Below are positions 1-20,855 of a DNA stretch of 64,000 nt, one piece after another. Location of the stretch: the NCBI RefSeq assembly GCF_026212465.1, contig NC_080058.1:2488501-2552500 (forward strand), in the 5' to 3' direction. Under the pieces are notes generated by a model. That model made no database searches, was not told where the DNA came from, and saw nothing but the letters and a program-made list of their open reading frames with translations. A program made the position numbers and the translations under genes. Positions within the stretch are counted from its first letter, which is position 1. Every line of letters starts with the position of its first letter. The stretch is from Amaranthus tricolor (Eukaryota; Streptophyta; Magnoliopsida; Caryophyllales; Amaranthaceae).

Positions 1-2372
1 ATATCATAGGAAATAGGAAAAATATGCCCTTGGAGAAAAACGTCAATATTGTTATTAGATATTTTATATGTTTTCAACCAAAATATTTCAACTTAGTTAA
101 ATATTATATTTGAATAAAATTTATATTTCGTAATTAAATTTGGTTAGACTGGATATTATTATTTTAAAGTGATTAGAATTTAGAATAAAATTGCACGAAG
201 AAATTTAATAAAAAATTTATATAGTCAATCGTATATTATTTTGTTTTGGGTTACTTAATCAATTGATATTGTTAGGATATAAACTTTATCATTGTATTGT
301 TGGTCAATTGAATTTCATCAAAAGCTTAGCACTTTTCAAAAACATTTATATATAATAAAATTTGTCAAGATGTACAAATTAAAATAACTAAGTCATATAC
401 AGTGTAGGAAATGGGAATAGCCCATAAGTTAATTATAACAAGTGACAATATTTTTCCAAATAAAGAGACTATAATTTTTTCATTATTGAAATTATTGACT
501 TATGTTTATAGTGAGGCAAATTTAAATCATGAGTTTATTACAATTTACAATTGAGGCGTGAAAATAGAATTATATGAATTGATTTTATATTTGAAGATTT
601 TTCTTCTACTTTTATAATAAAGATTTAATTTTTATCAACTGTAAGATTAATTTTCTATTTTTTTCTAATATGTAAGGATTCTCCTCATCCAAAAAAATTG
701 TAGAAAGGAGGAGAATTGAAGGCATGAAAAAACAGCAAAATTAGACTTTGGAGAACACAATCCCATAGAGACATTTCCCTCAGTTCAACTGCAGAATCTA
801 ATACTCTCCTATTCCAAATAAATTAGAAGGATTTTTTATTTTTAGTCCGTGTTGTAGAATTTGTTTTATTTATTTTTATCATGATTTATATAATTTTTTT
901 AATTTACGTTCACATATCTAACCTACTTTTTTATTTCACCCGCACATTTTCACCAATTTTCTATAAAATATAAATATACTTTAATCAGTTTTACTCATTT
1001 TTCTTAATTTTCACCCAAGTTATTAAAGTTATTTATTTAGAATTGAGGGAGTTTCGATCTTTAATTAGCCGTTGACTAAAAAGCTAATACATTTATTAAT
1101 GTACGCTAATAAACTGGACTCAAACTGGACCCAAAACAATAGCTAAAAATTATAATTAAATGTAGAAGTAAACCTAAAAGAGATAACATTAGAATTAAAA
1201 TTATTTCAATGGTTCATATTTCACAATAACAAGAGGACATGGTCTTAAGAAGATGGGAAAAAAGATAACTTGAAAGGGGGTTTACTTCTAAACATAATTG
1301 TTAGTAGTTGGAGTTAATCCTTAAGCTAATAAAGTACTTGTGTTTACTCTCTTTTCTTTCTCGTTAAGTTTATACATTAATATTACTTTTCTTTTTTTCT
1401 CCGTTCGTAAGACAATTCACATGTAAATAATAATAATTACTTCAATATGCATATAATAATTACTTCAATATGTATTGAATGTATGCGTAACTCTGCCTCT
1501 GCCTCTGCCTCTGAATGCTCTTGCAAGTTTGAGTTGAGGAGTGGCAGTAAGCGACAACCATTGAAAAACGTGGATACATCTTGTACTACAAACCGAATCA
1601 AACTCAAGCATCTTCTAATCTCCATTATTGTTAAGCGACAATTTCTCACAATTATTTGCTTTTGTTTATGTAGCCGACTCCATATTATTGAAATTAAGGT
1701 TTTAAACGTCTTACATACCATTTAATTTCAAAAGAAACAACTTTTCGATACACTTAAGGATAAAATCTCTATGGACTGAGTTATAAGGCTACCCGTAATT
1801 GATGAAATTACAAGGATAATCCTACTAGTACTACTAGATGGATTAGGATCTAGAAGCAACAATAATTTTCAAAGTATAAAATCTATATAAACAAAGTATT
1901 TAAAGGCCTCCTGAAAAATGATTTGGGTTTGAGGGCATACTCCAAACCAGCTAACAAGGAGTAAATAACATACATTCACACAAGCAAGAGTATAATAGGC
2001 ATTTGTCATCTTCTTTCGCAAATAGGCATTGGCCTATCTTGTTTAGCTAATGTTAGAGGCTTAGAAGTACCAATAATAACAATAATGTCAAAGTCTTAAT
2101 TTTAAAAGATTAGGATCGGGTATATGAACTATTGAATCAGTTTTGATTGTCATCAACATAAATTTTCATGTCAATTTCTATCATCTCTCAACTTGTAAAT
2201 TTATCTCGCTCTAGCTAATTATTGAGGAAAATTCTCACCACCGCACATCACTCATTTAGATGAACCGAATATAGTAGGGCAATTCATTTTCATTTTAGTT
2301 TGCTTATCTTACCCGTCGAAAGTGTAAATTATCTTTGTTAGTTTTAATTATAATTGAATAAATCAACTGTTT
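1..2372. other. AT-rich intergenic region, no gene seen
   Basis: No convincing coding region is visible. Both strands carry a roughly 90-codon open frame near 1437-1725, but they overlap each other and show no recognisable protein motif. A short (TCTGCC)n-like run lies near 1494-1512. Poly-A/T-rich stretches dominate. Confidence 0.6.
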
Positions 2373-2531
2373 AAGAAGATGTTTGGTAAAATTATGTATT
2401 GACTGTTTAGTAGAGAAAAACAAAATCCACAAAATAAAAGTCAATCAGACAACAAAATATTATTTTACTTGTTGATCAACTAACAAGTCTAAAACCAGCA
2501 AAGAACCAATACATAATTACCAAACATTCTT
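2373..2531. mobile_element. Short MITE-like inverted-repeat element
   Basis: About 160 bp bounded by an imperfect inverted repeat. The left end reads GAAGATGTTTGGTAAAATTA and the reverse complement of the right end reads GAAGAATGTTTGGTAATTA; both continue into TGTATTG. There is no coding capacity. I could not define a target-site duplication, so the superfamily is unassigned. A related left end (AAGATGTTTGGCAAAATTAA) occurs near 50820. Confidence 0.6.
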
Positions 2532-2773
2532 CAAATTTTATATATATTAAATTTAATTTAATATAAATAAAGTTTTTAATGAAATAATCTGAATTTGGTG
2601 AGTGAACTTTCCTAAATCCTTTTAGCATAAACAAAGAAAATAATCTGAATTAAACATGAAAGTTGTTCCAACACCAAGTTTTTAGTCTTCCTAAGCTTTC
2701 CCACCGAGGCACCAGCTCTATCTCTTCATATTTCTATTTCTTTGTTTGTTTTCCCCCAAAATCACAGTTCAAT

Positions 2774-2830
2774 AAACCCTAAATTTAATGCTTCTTAAAG
2801 TTTTCCTTGCAAAATTGTACAAAACCCTAA
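2774..2830 (+). promoter_or_regulatory. Two telo-box motifs upstream of the TRAUCO-like gene
   Basis: AAACCCTAA occurs exactly at 2774-2782 and again at 2822-2830, within about 110 bp of the start codon at 2882. The motif (telo-box) is known from plant promoters and leaders of genes active in dividing cells. Whether these copies are bound is inference. Confidence 0.45.
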
Positions 2831-2881
2831 TTTTTTCCGGATCTTTCTCTCCGTTTATTTAGTACCTTTCCCTTTTCTGTT

Positions 2882-5800
2882 ATGGACACTTTGCAAGAAA
2901 CTTACAAAGACGAAGATTCAGAAAATTCAGAAAACAACCAAATTCTCCTCAATATGTCAAGTCAAGAAGACCCAATTCCTGAAACGAATTCAATTGAAAA
3001 CAATGAAACAAATTCGACCCAAAACCCTAACCCTAATTTAGATTCAAACCCAGAAACCACTACCCTTGAACCCGAATCAAACCCTGATTCAATGCCCGTT
3101 GAATCATCAGAAATTCCGACCCCATTGATAACAAAATCCGAAACTTTAGGGTCAGAAGATGTTTCTTCTGAATCAATTTCAGAAGATGAGCAAAACCCAG
3201 AAAATTTAACTGCAAAAAAGATGATGGATGATGAAGAAGATGAAAATCCCTCATCGAAGAAACAGAAATCACTTGCAAACTTTGAAGTTGATGCATCTGA
3301 TGCGAAGCCGGTGAACGGGAATGGCAATGCGGGTGGAGGAAGTGGCAAGAAATCGTCTTCGAAGAAGAAGACTAAAGGGAACAATGTGTGGACGAAGACA
3401 ACTTCAAGGAAAGGGAAGAAAAAATCTAAGAACAACAATCTCAATAACGGCAATAATCACAATGCAGCTGCGCCTAAAGCAGAGGATGCTGTTTTGATCA
3501 CTCCGATTCCGAGGTTTCCTGATAAGAATGATGATTTTCCTGAATCAAAGATATGTCTTTCTAAGGTTTATAAGGCGGAAAAGGTCGAATTGAGTGAGGA
3601 TAGATTAAGTGCTGGGAGTTGTAAAGGGTATAGAATGGTGAGGGCAACAAGAGGGGTGAGTGAAGGTGCTTGGTATTTTGAGATTAATGTGGTTAAATTG
3701 GGAGAGACAGGGCATACAAGGTTGGGGTGGTCGACCGAGAAAGGGGATTTGCAAGCGCCTGTTGGGTACGATGGGAATAGTTTTGGGTACAGGGATATTG
3801 ATGGGAGTAAGATTCATAAGGCATTGAGGGAGAAGTATGGGGAAGAAGGGTATAAAGAAGGAGATGTAATTGGTTTTTATATTAATTTGCCTGATGGGAA
3901 TTTGTATGCTCCTAAACCGCCTCGTTTGGTTTGGTATAAAGGACAGAAGTATGTTTGTGCTCCGGACCCTAAGGAAGATCCTCCTAAGATTATTCCTGGT
4001 GAGCTTTCCCAATCTTTCCTAATTAAAGCTTTGTCATTGTTGTTGCTTTTGTCTTGTTGAATTTTTCAAGTATGACATTTTTGTTGTTGGTTGCTGTTTA
4101 TGCAGTTTGTCATTTTTAATCCATTTAATGGTTGTATACTAGGAATTGGAGGTTAGGTTTGCTAATTGGAATATTTGTGTGTTAAGGATTCTGTATGGGA
4201 TTTTAATTTTGAGACACCGCTAACCATGTAATTAGTGTTTTGTGTTTAACAAATGGTTGATTTTTATGCTTCAATGTCGAGTATTTAGCCAAAACCATGA
4301 TTAGAAAGCATACGTGGAATTATGTTGTGGCAGGAAGCGCAAGTGTTGTTAAATCCTTGTGCTGCTGAATGATCTGGTTGGCTAAATCAGTTATATTTAC
4401 CTTATAGAAGATTGTACGAATACTTTATTTCCTTCATATTTCTCTAAAGCTTGGAGAATGGAAACCCCCCTACATAATCTTTTAGTTTTTTACCCATGTT
4501 TATCGTTCGTTAGATCTGGCAAGAGCTACATCCTTATATAAATGGTTCTGCAAAAACAACCGTAGATAAAATCTTTGGTGTCAGATTACCTTCCACTAAA
4601 TTTTTTTGTCAGAAACCCATGAGATGACTGTGGTTAGTTGACCAATATTTACGGCAATCTTCTAATGTGCCTTGTTGTATGCGTTTTCCTTTCACCATTG
4701 TCAATCACGGTATATCTTCTTCGGAGATGAGGGGTTTTAGGGAGGTGAGAGTCTGAGAGATGAATACAAGGTGTTTTGCTTCACACTGGCCAGAGCTTAG
4801 ATGACAGAATGAGTGAGGAGGTAGATTGAAGGGCAGGGGATTAAGAAGGGGAAATTGTGGGAAATATCATGGAAAATGGTAATAGAAGGGTAAAAAAAAA
4901 ATCCGAGCTAGATAGTGTGTTCAAGGATGAAACAATTGGTCAAGTAATCTGATTTGGTCATCTGGTAGCTTTTTGCAAAAAAATGTTGTAAAAGGTTTTT
5001 TTTTTTCCACTGTTTTTTAAAGGTAGTTTTTTGCTTATTGTAGTCTTAATAATGTTCTGACAACTTTCCGTACTTGAATTATAGAAATTTAATTGTCCTT
5101 TGCTATTGTGTACATATCCTATTAGCAATTTTGGTATCAATGTTCCATGCTTTACCGTACCAACCATGTATAATACATTAAAAATCAGAATACCAGATAA
5201 ACAACCGCAACGTTCAGAAATTGAAATTTTCTTGACACCTGGCTTAGGAATTGAAGCTGGCGAAGCGAAACTAACTGCGTGAAATATGAATTGAAGCCCT
5301 GTGTGTCATGGAAGTTTATATTTGTGGAAAAGTGAATTATGATTTTTGTCATACTGTGTTTGTTCTTTTATGAGGATGTCAAAGTGAATTAGTCTAGTGC
5401 TCCCATTTTGTGAGGATTAGGTTTGGAGTGAAGGTGAAATAAAGAAAAACAAATTAGATCTGGTTTCCTTCTGTAGAAAATATGCCGAACATTGTTCATC
5501 TTGAAAGATCATCGAAGAAAGTATTCCTGAGGATTAGTGGGTGGTGGAGAAGCTGAAGGGTGCTGCTGTCATAGTGTCATGATGGCAGATGATGCATGAT
5601 TTTAGGTCACTGTCTTGCTTATCTTGCATTTGTGCTTTCTGCAGCTTGTTGTGTATGGTCAGAAAAGTTCTTAATAGATGATGGTATTAACTGTAGAAGT
5701 AGAGTATTCAGACATCAGCGAGCTCTATTGCATACGAGAGTTAGGCAATTAATTGTCATATGTTGGCAATAGGTCAGTTTCAAGGACGTATTACTTGTCA

Positions 5801-6824
5801 GTTTGTCACATTGTGAACTGAATGAAAGGTTGAGAGGTTGGCAATGGATGAGAATCCTATATGTAGGCAATAGATAGTCCTCTGAGTTTCTAGACCTCAT
5901 TGCCTGTCCGGCTGTCCCATTATGAGCTGATTCCAAGATGAGAATGGAAATTGGTCGTTGATACCTACACGTGGTCACTAGTCAGCTAAAATTACTCAAA
6001 GGTGTTGGGTGGGGGGGGCTTCTATCTTGGAGAAATTATGGAACCATTCTTAAGCTGTAGTCTTGTGGGTCCAAACCTAGTAGAATTGGTTCTGATTATC
6101 CATTATGAATTAGTCAAAAAATATCCAAAATAGAACAATTGATGTGAAATATCTTACTTTTGATAATCTAATGTGCCTGATTTCAAATATGACTTGACCC
6201 TCAATAACCTGAGCGACTGTAATTTTGTTAAGGTTTAATAATATGTTTTGGCTCTACAAAGAATTGTGAACTATTAATAGGCTTTGGATTCCCCATCCAC
6301 CCTGCCTAGACAAAAACTTATATTGAGTTAGTTGTTACCAGTTTTTTGGTACTCGCTTGTGTACCTATTTATGTTTTATCACTTTATGTTTATTAAGTGT
6401 TGATCTCATGGACGAGGAATACCACTGTCACCACTGTATAGTTTTATCACTTTATGTTTATTCTGCTAAGCTTTATTTAGAATTTCATAATTCATAATTT
6501 GTTGATGAACATGCATATTGATTGAGGTTCTACTTCAATTATGTTTACAATGGTGCAGGGAGTGAAATATCCTTTTTCAAGAATGGCGTTTGTCAGGGAG
6601 TTGCTTTCAAGGATCTTTTTGGTGGACGCTATTATCCTGCTGCATCAATGTACACCCTTCCAAACGAGCCCAATTGTGTGGTGAAGTTCAATTTTGGTCC
6701 TGACTTTGAATCCTTCCCCACAGAATTTGAAGGCTGTCCAATCCCAAAGCCCATGATTGAAGTTCCTTATCATGGATTCGACAACCAAGTTGAAAACGGT
6801 GTATTAGATGAGAACAAACAATAA
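2882..6824 (+). CDS. TRO: TRAUCO/ASH2-like SPRY-domain protein
   Basis: Two coding exons, 2882-3998 and 6559-6824, joined across a 2.56-kb GT-AG intron (CCTG|GTGAGC, TGCAG|GGAGT) give about 460 residues. The first 200 residues are acidic, Asn/Ser/Pro-rich low complexity, with Lys-rich patches that look like nuclear localisation signals. A SPRY domain follows (about 225-418), with the segments [21 protein letters not shown] and [14 protein letters not shown]. Exon 2 completes it with [13 protein letters not shown] and [10 protein letters not shown]. This matches plant TRAUCO (Arabidopsis ASH2R), the ASH2 subunit of COMPASS-like H3K4 methyltransferases in the nucleus. The start codon is the first ATG after a CT-rich leader and opens the acidic region typical of the family. 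Open reading past 3998 is intron read-through. The gene converges on the ABCG gene. Confidence 0.93.
3999..6558 (+). other. Intron of the TRAUCO-like gene
   Basis: A 2,560-bp intron between the two coding exons. The short open frames in it (for example near 5100-5282 and 5715-5978) have no recognisable content. A G-run lies near 6010. I see no clear transposon boundary. Confidence 0.7.
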
Positions 6825-8354
6825 GGCATTGTTTTAATCAGTTAATTGTTTCTTATAAATGAAAAAAATGTATTCGGGCTTCCTTATTCCTTTCCCTGAT
6901 GTGTCTCGAAAGGAATTAGATATTCCTTGTGGATTTTTCCAGGGTACAGAATATGAGGTTGTTGTATAATGAATGATTAATCTTATATGTTCTCTTAATC
7001 AATGCAAATTGCTTATCATTTATCTCTTAATTTTCTGGTGTGATTTTATTTTCCATCATGATATTACTTTAAGCATATATTTGAGCTTGATATTGGGTTC
7101 TGATCTGAATTTGTTCTTATCGGTTTGCCAATCTGCAACATTAACTGGATCAATAAGGATTCCATGTTATCTACATTTTTTTGCTACGATTTAGCACCAT
7201 CAAAGCATGGAAATGATTTTCTAGGTAACCTTCTGTCCCTGGCTATCTTTTTTTTTTCTAATTATATGACTTATATGGCTATCTATTGCTTTTACATCTA
7301 CAATGATGCCATCTTTTTGTTGCAGGTTTAGCGGCTGCACAAGAGAATGCTAAGAGAAGGGATAGTTCTCAGGATGGTCAACCCAGTGTAATTTACAGGT
7401 TCTGTTGTTTGTCTGATTCCTGGTTTTCATGAGGTATTGTGAAACACAACATGCAGGGAAATTCATATCAAGTGCAGATCATCATAGAAGCTGATTGTCA
7501 GATGATGCTAGCAAAATCTGGTAAGGATTTTTGTTGGAGCCTCAAATTTTATTTACTTATTTTTGTAAGCTACAGTATCTTGAGCAAAGATATATTTGCT
7601 TTCTCTGAAAGAATATCATGGTTGACTATGTGCTATAGCTTATTATAATCACTTTCTGTTTTAGATTGATTTTTCTTTGATCCGGAAATCATAGATGCAT
7701 ATTCTCGAACCCCGTTATCAAGTACGATACATTTTCTCACACAAATAGTTGGGTCATTCCGTACACTCTCCATCACTAAATCTTAGTGAGGGTATATGGT
7801 ACAATCTATTAAGCCCCAGCATACTGTACTACTGTTACTACCTTAGGAGTTAGGATACACAACTATTATTTCCCGGTGAAAGGAGAACAGTTTTAACTAT
7901 TATTTGTGTCATATATTCGTAGAGGAACAAGTATATAAAAATGGGTGTGTGTGTGCACGCATGAGAAAGAAATGAGGAGGAAGAGTTTGGAAACATGTAT
8001 GTCCCTTTGAATTTTATAGCAATACTAGGACTATGACCTATAATTGTGAGTGATACAAGAATAAACAATCGTTCTTTTGCATTGTGCTGTGGTGTCTTGG
8101 TTTCAGCTTTTGTGTATTGTATAGAGCTGGAATAGGATTACAAAAAAAAAATAAACATCATTTTTTTGCTATTTAAGATAATTTCGCTTCCGATAGCATG
8201 GCATGTTTCTTCAATGGCGCTACCACTATTTTTATGCCGTAAGTTCTTGAGACATAACTCAGGTGAAATCCACAATTTCCGAGCCTATCTCTTTTGTAAA
8301 TACGAAGCTTATAGAGTTATACTGTTGGTGCACCTGAAAACTATTCTGCACCTT
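6825..8354. other. Convergent interval between the TRAUCO-like and ABCG genes
   Basis: This holds the 3' regions of the two converging genes. Two exon-like blocks on the + strand are annotated separately (7326-7398 and 7457-7520). No independent gene is recognised; the other short open frames lack motifs. Confidence 0.55.
7326..7520 (+). other. Possible alternative terminal exons of the TRAUCO-like gene
   Basis: Block 7326-7398 is preceded by TTGCAG and followed by GTTCTG. Block 7457-7520 is preceded by ATGCAG and followed by GTAAGG. A possible internal donor in the last TRAUCO exon (AACG|GTGTAT, after 6798) is in phase with the first block. The joined frame runs LAAAQENAKRRDSSQDGQ and ends at TAG 7485-7487. 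This would replace the last residues of the protein with a different tail. Splice-site matches of this quality also occur by chance, so this is a hypothesis. Confidence 0.3.
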
Positions 8355-16731
<8,377 letters not shown>

Positions 16732-17702
16732 ATGATGAACTAGATCAAATAGTAAGCTAATTAGTTATGAGCTAACTAATTAAAATAAGTATTAAACTTT
16801 TTATGTGTGATAGCATATGATATAATTCTTCATATATACCACGTTATTTATATGATAATAGCACAATAATGAAATAGTTAATTATGATGATGATGATGAT
16901 GGTAATGTTTTTGGTTGTTTGTTGTAAGTAACACCATGAAGTGGTGTAGTTTTAGTGAGACAAACAGAGTACAATGTAGGTGTTAAATGGGATCGAAAGA
17001 GTAAGAAATGTTATATGGTAGCGTGTGTGATTTAAAAAACCTTAACTTTTTACGTGTTATCGTCATCATTATACCTAATATTTCAATACTCGTCTGAAAA
17101 CAGAGTTTGGGTGAGAGAAAGTATACTCGTACTCTCTTTACAGGGAGGACTAGAGGAAAACAGTAAGTTTTACCTCCAAACAGTAAGAGCCCTGCAAAAG
17201 AAGAGTATAAGTACTATATTAAACATTATGGTAGTATTTATCTTTTAAGTTTATTTTATATTTTATACATTAAAATTAATATATAAGAAGAAATATAGTC
17301 AAGTATGATCTTATTTCAATCGTATAATCGTAAAATTTTTATAATATCAAATTCTTATAACTTTTAGTTAAGCCCAGTTTAAAGTATAACCGATTAAATT
17401 TATACATTAAATTACGAAAAAAAGTTAAATCTAACAACTATAATGAAACGGATGAAGTAATTGATTTTTGCACTTTTGTCTATGCGCATATTGAAGAGAT
17501 CTCAAATTGCATTTGATTTGAAATTATAAGATATATTGATTATTAATAAAATTTATATCGATACAAATTAAATAAGATCTTACATGATTATATTTTAACT
17601 TATTGATTAAAAATAAAATATAACTACGAGTGATTGATAAATAGTATCAAAAAATCAAATGAGACAATAGTAAATTTGAGAGAGTATATTTTTTATATGG
17701 AA
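16732..17702. other. Upstream region of the ABCG gene
   Basis: AT-rich region. A TATAAAT on the minus strand at about 16847-16853 lies some 115 bp upstream of the ABCG start and could be a TATA box (weak). (GATGAT)n lies at 16884-16899. Near 17095-17170 a segment (CTGAAAACAGAGTTTGGGTGAG, then a CTCGTACTC word) resembles 25520-25590, and is probably SINE debris. No gene seen. Confidence 0.5.
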
Positions 17703-18122
17703 AAATTTGTCAAAAAGTACCTAATTAATTTTTTTTCTATAAAGTACCTAATAAAAAAAATTTTGCCAAAAAATACCTAACAAAATTTTTTCTTTTCCAA
17801 AGAGTACCAAGTAACGTTTTCTTTTAGTTGACCGTCAAATATAACAGTTGACTGGTCAAAATCGAAAATTCTTCCTCATTTTCAATTTATTTTCCAATTT
17901 AATTTCGATTTTGAGTTAAAAGTAGACAAAGAAGACACTGAGGATATTAAATGGGAAAATAAATTGAAGATGAAGAAGAAGAATTTTCGATTTTGACCAG
18001 TCAACCGTCATATTTAACGGTCAATTGAAGGAAAATATCAATTGGTACTCTTTGGAAAAGAAAAAATTTTGTTAGGTACTTTTTGGAAAAAAAATGTTTT
18101 ATTAGGTACTTTTTGACATTTA
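17703..18122. mobile_element. Long inverted-repeat (foldback) element
   Basis: Two arms of roughly 165-205 bp, 17703-17910 and 17950-18122, are reverse complements around a short centre. Shared words include GTCAAAAAGTACCTAAT, CTTTTCCAAAGAGTACCAA and TTGACTGGTCAAAATCGAAA. The left arm has one extra AAGTACCTAATA unit. No coding capacity. The structure could form a stable hairpin. Confidence 0.85.
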
Positions 18123-19019
18123 TTTTCGACAAGTCTTATATAAGACAATTTCAACATAACAAATTCATATAATTAGTCTAATTTTTTAATTGTTCACTTT
18201 AAAATAATAAACATCCATTTTAAAACAATCTAATTTGTAAACTATTTATGATGGACAATTGGACATCCTCCCAAAACCGTTATGCGAAAAAATTACTAAA
18301 CACGGCCATCTACCACGGTAAAGAATAAAACTTTTCGTAAAAAAAATAAATAAAAAAGAAACAAAAAATAATAAGAGTATATACATCATTATGTATGTAA
18401 AGAAATAAATTTTTGTACTGTTAATTATTTCATTATATTTTATATATTGTGGTAATTAAACGAAAAAAAAGATAGTTATTTGAAATCTTAATTTATTTGT
18501 TTTGTGGTATATATTGATAATATTATATTTTTATAGTTTTTGATTATATATAACTCTAGATATAAACAATCTAATAAATAAATTAAAACGTATAAAAAGT
18601 ATTGTGAGTGCAGGTAAAAAAAACGGAAGAGTATATATATTATGTAGTTATAAGAAAGCGAAGGTAAAAGTGATGAGTTGGTTGGAGATGGAGAGAATTA
18701 AATGAAGAGAGAAAGCAATATGAAACTACATTTAGTTGAAGCCTTGAAGGTGCACTAATTGTGAATGCACTGAACACCGCTGCATTTATCGAATCATAAT
18801 TCAATTTGTGGAAGATATTTTTTATTATTGCTTTTCAGTATTTATTAGGGTTCATCTTAATATCTATTCATTTGTATGGCTTCTCAATAAGATTATCTTT
18901 CTTATGAGTTAAGTTTAATTTGATTAATTCACATTAATTCTTTTTGAGTTGGTGTCCTCTTTTATTGGTTGGCAAAATGGTCCAAATACAATAATATTGT
19001 CATTGCTACAATATTAAGT
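18123..19019. other. AT-rich intergenic region
   Basis: No gene, repeat boundary or regulatory motif that I can support. Purine-rich stretches occur at 18640-18720. Confidence 0.5.
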
Positions 19020-19022
19020 TAA

Positions 19023-19561
19023 CGGCCCGTTTGGTTGATGGTAATAAAGTAATGGGAATAAAATGTTGTAATGGCAATAGTAATGAAGGAATGGATATGA
19101 GAATTGGTAATGAAGATTCATTTGTTTGGTGTGCATGACTAAAGAATGGTAATGGAAGATAATATTCCATTGATTGTATTTAGTTGTTAGTAATAAAAAA
19201 TGGTAATGAATCTTAGTTTTATTATTGTATATTTTATTGTATCTAAATTATTCAATCTAATGATTCTTTTTTTAATAATAATATTTTTTTAGATAATTAT
19301 ATACATTACCTTTTTTTCTTCATTATTTTTTTTCTTCAGCTCGAAACAACATTATTTTATTTTATTACCACAGTAATACTTCATTACCATTACCGCCTAA
19401 TACCAGGTTGTTTGATGGTAATAAAAATAGCCCTTTTTGGTAATTTCATTACCTTATTTTATTACCATCCATTACCATTGAAGACATCCAAACAACCAAA
19501 TTTTTCATTACTTAATTTTATTACCATTACCGCGCTCTAATACTATGTACCAAACGGGCCG
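19023..19561. mobile_element. Tourist/PIF-Harbinger-like MITE
   Basis: Perfect 13-bp terminal inverted repeats (CGGCCCGTTTGGT ... ACCAAACGGGCCG) are flanked by TAA at 19020-19022 and 19562-19564, the 3-bp target duplication of PIF/Harbinger elements. The 539-bp interior is rich in GGTAATAAAA/TTTTATTACC words that themselves form inverted repeats. No transposase. Confidence 0.88.
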
Positions 19562-19564
19562 TAA

Positions 19565-20855
19565 GTGCTTTCATCTAGTGTGAAACAGTTGAATGTATAC
19601 AAAATTGTCTTTATGATGAGAAAAAAAGTACTTTTATATTGATATTTCATTTTAAATATCATCTAGTCTTTTCTTAAAAGCACAAATAATTTAATAATTC
19701 ATTTTATTATAATTTAAATTAGAAAAGCTAAATTTTTTTTACTCTTTATCAAAATGTTTTAAAATGATAATTACTTTTTTTTTGTTTCTTATAATGTTCA
19801 TACAAAAGTTAAGTATATGAGGCAACATCCAAAAGATAGGAGTATATAGTAATTGGTTATTTACCAATTAGTTTTCGTAGATTAAGAATTTTTTTTTTTG
19901 ATTAGTATAAATAATGTAGGTTCATTTTTTATGCTCTTTCTTATTGAAGAGAACAAAGCTAAATTTAGTGAGAAAAGGATATAGAAGTATAATACCATTT
20001 TTTTTTGACAAAATACTACTTATAATAATACTCTCTCTATATAGATATATACATTTCTATGTGTGTGATATAATCATATAAAGTAGGTTTTGCTCATGCA
20101 AGTATGGAAAGAAGTATATATTTTGGTAGTTGAACAGCATTAGCATAAGGTTCATTTAATTTGGATCATGCATGTTATTAGGCCCATTACCAAGTTGACT
20201 TTGGGTTGTTGGCCCATGAGGAGATCTTAAATAAGGCATAACCGTGTTTATCCTCTAAAACAAATTGTTGTATGAGACAATTTTATTGTAAGATGTGTTT
20301 TGTTAATGGATTAAATAGATCTGCTAATATAAATTTTGTAAGAATATAAATTCCTTATTTTTAAGTCATATTACTAAAAAACTGTTTCTCACAATTGATA
20401 CTAATTCTCTTAAGGATTGACGTTTACTAGATAGCATTTTAGTTGTTTAGGTAGAGTATTAGACTATCAGTTTAGATAAAGTGGTGCAAGTAGTTATTTT
20501 CATAATGTTACCGCTTGTAGCTTTTTAAAATTAAAGATATGATTTTAAGATTTTCTCACACTTGTTTCAACAAATTATATTTTAGCAGCTACCATATAAT
20601 AATTTACATAGCTAATTAGACAATTAATTATTTAATAACTATAATATACAAGTACAACTATCATGCTCTTATTCTACAACTAAAAATTTGTAAATAGGAG
20701 CAAATAGAAGTATCAGTCTCTTTAGATCCCATAAAAATATCTATGATTTTCTTAAAGAAATGCCTCATTAAATTGGAGTATTATATTTCTATTTTGGGTA
20801 AAAATCTCACTACTTTTCTACAAATCTCTTATGTACAATTTTTTTCTCTTTAATA
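19565..20855. other. AT-rich intergenic region
   Basis: No gene seen. About 20265-20400 has a TATGAGACAATTTTATTG segment similar to the GAGAC-type repeats elsewhere in the window. About 20405-20660 shares some words with 38780-38990 (TAGTTATTT, CCAAAATTAAA-like), probably old MITE debris. Confidence 0.45.

Noticed and set aside
1437..1725. Overlapping open frames of more than 90 codons on both strands
   Set aside because: They are mirror images in the same AT-rich segment, have no motifs, and arise around a short TCTGCC repeat.
2962..3453. 163-codon open frame on the minus strand
   Set aside because: It is antisense to the low-complexity N-terminus of the TRAUCO-like protein; codon bias of Glu/Ser/Asn runs creates it.
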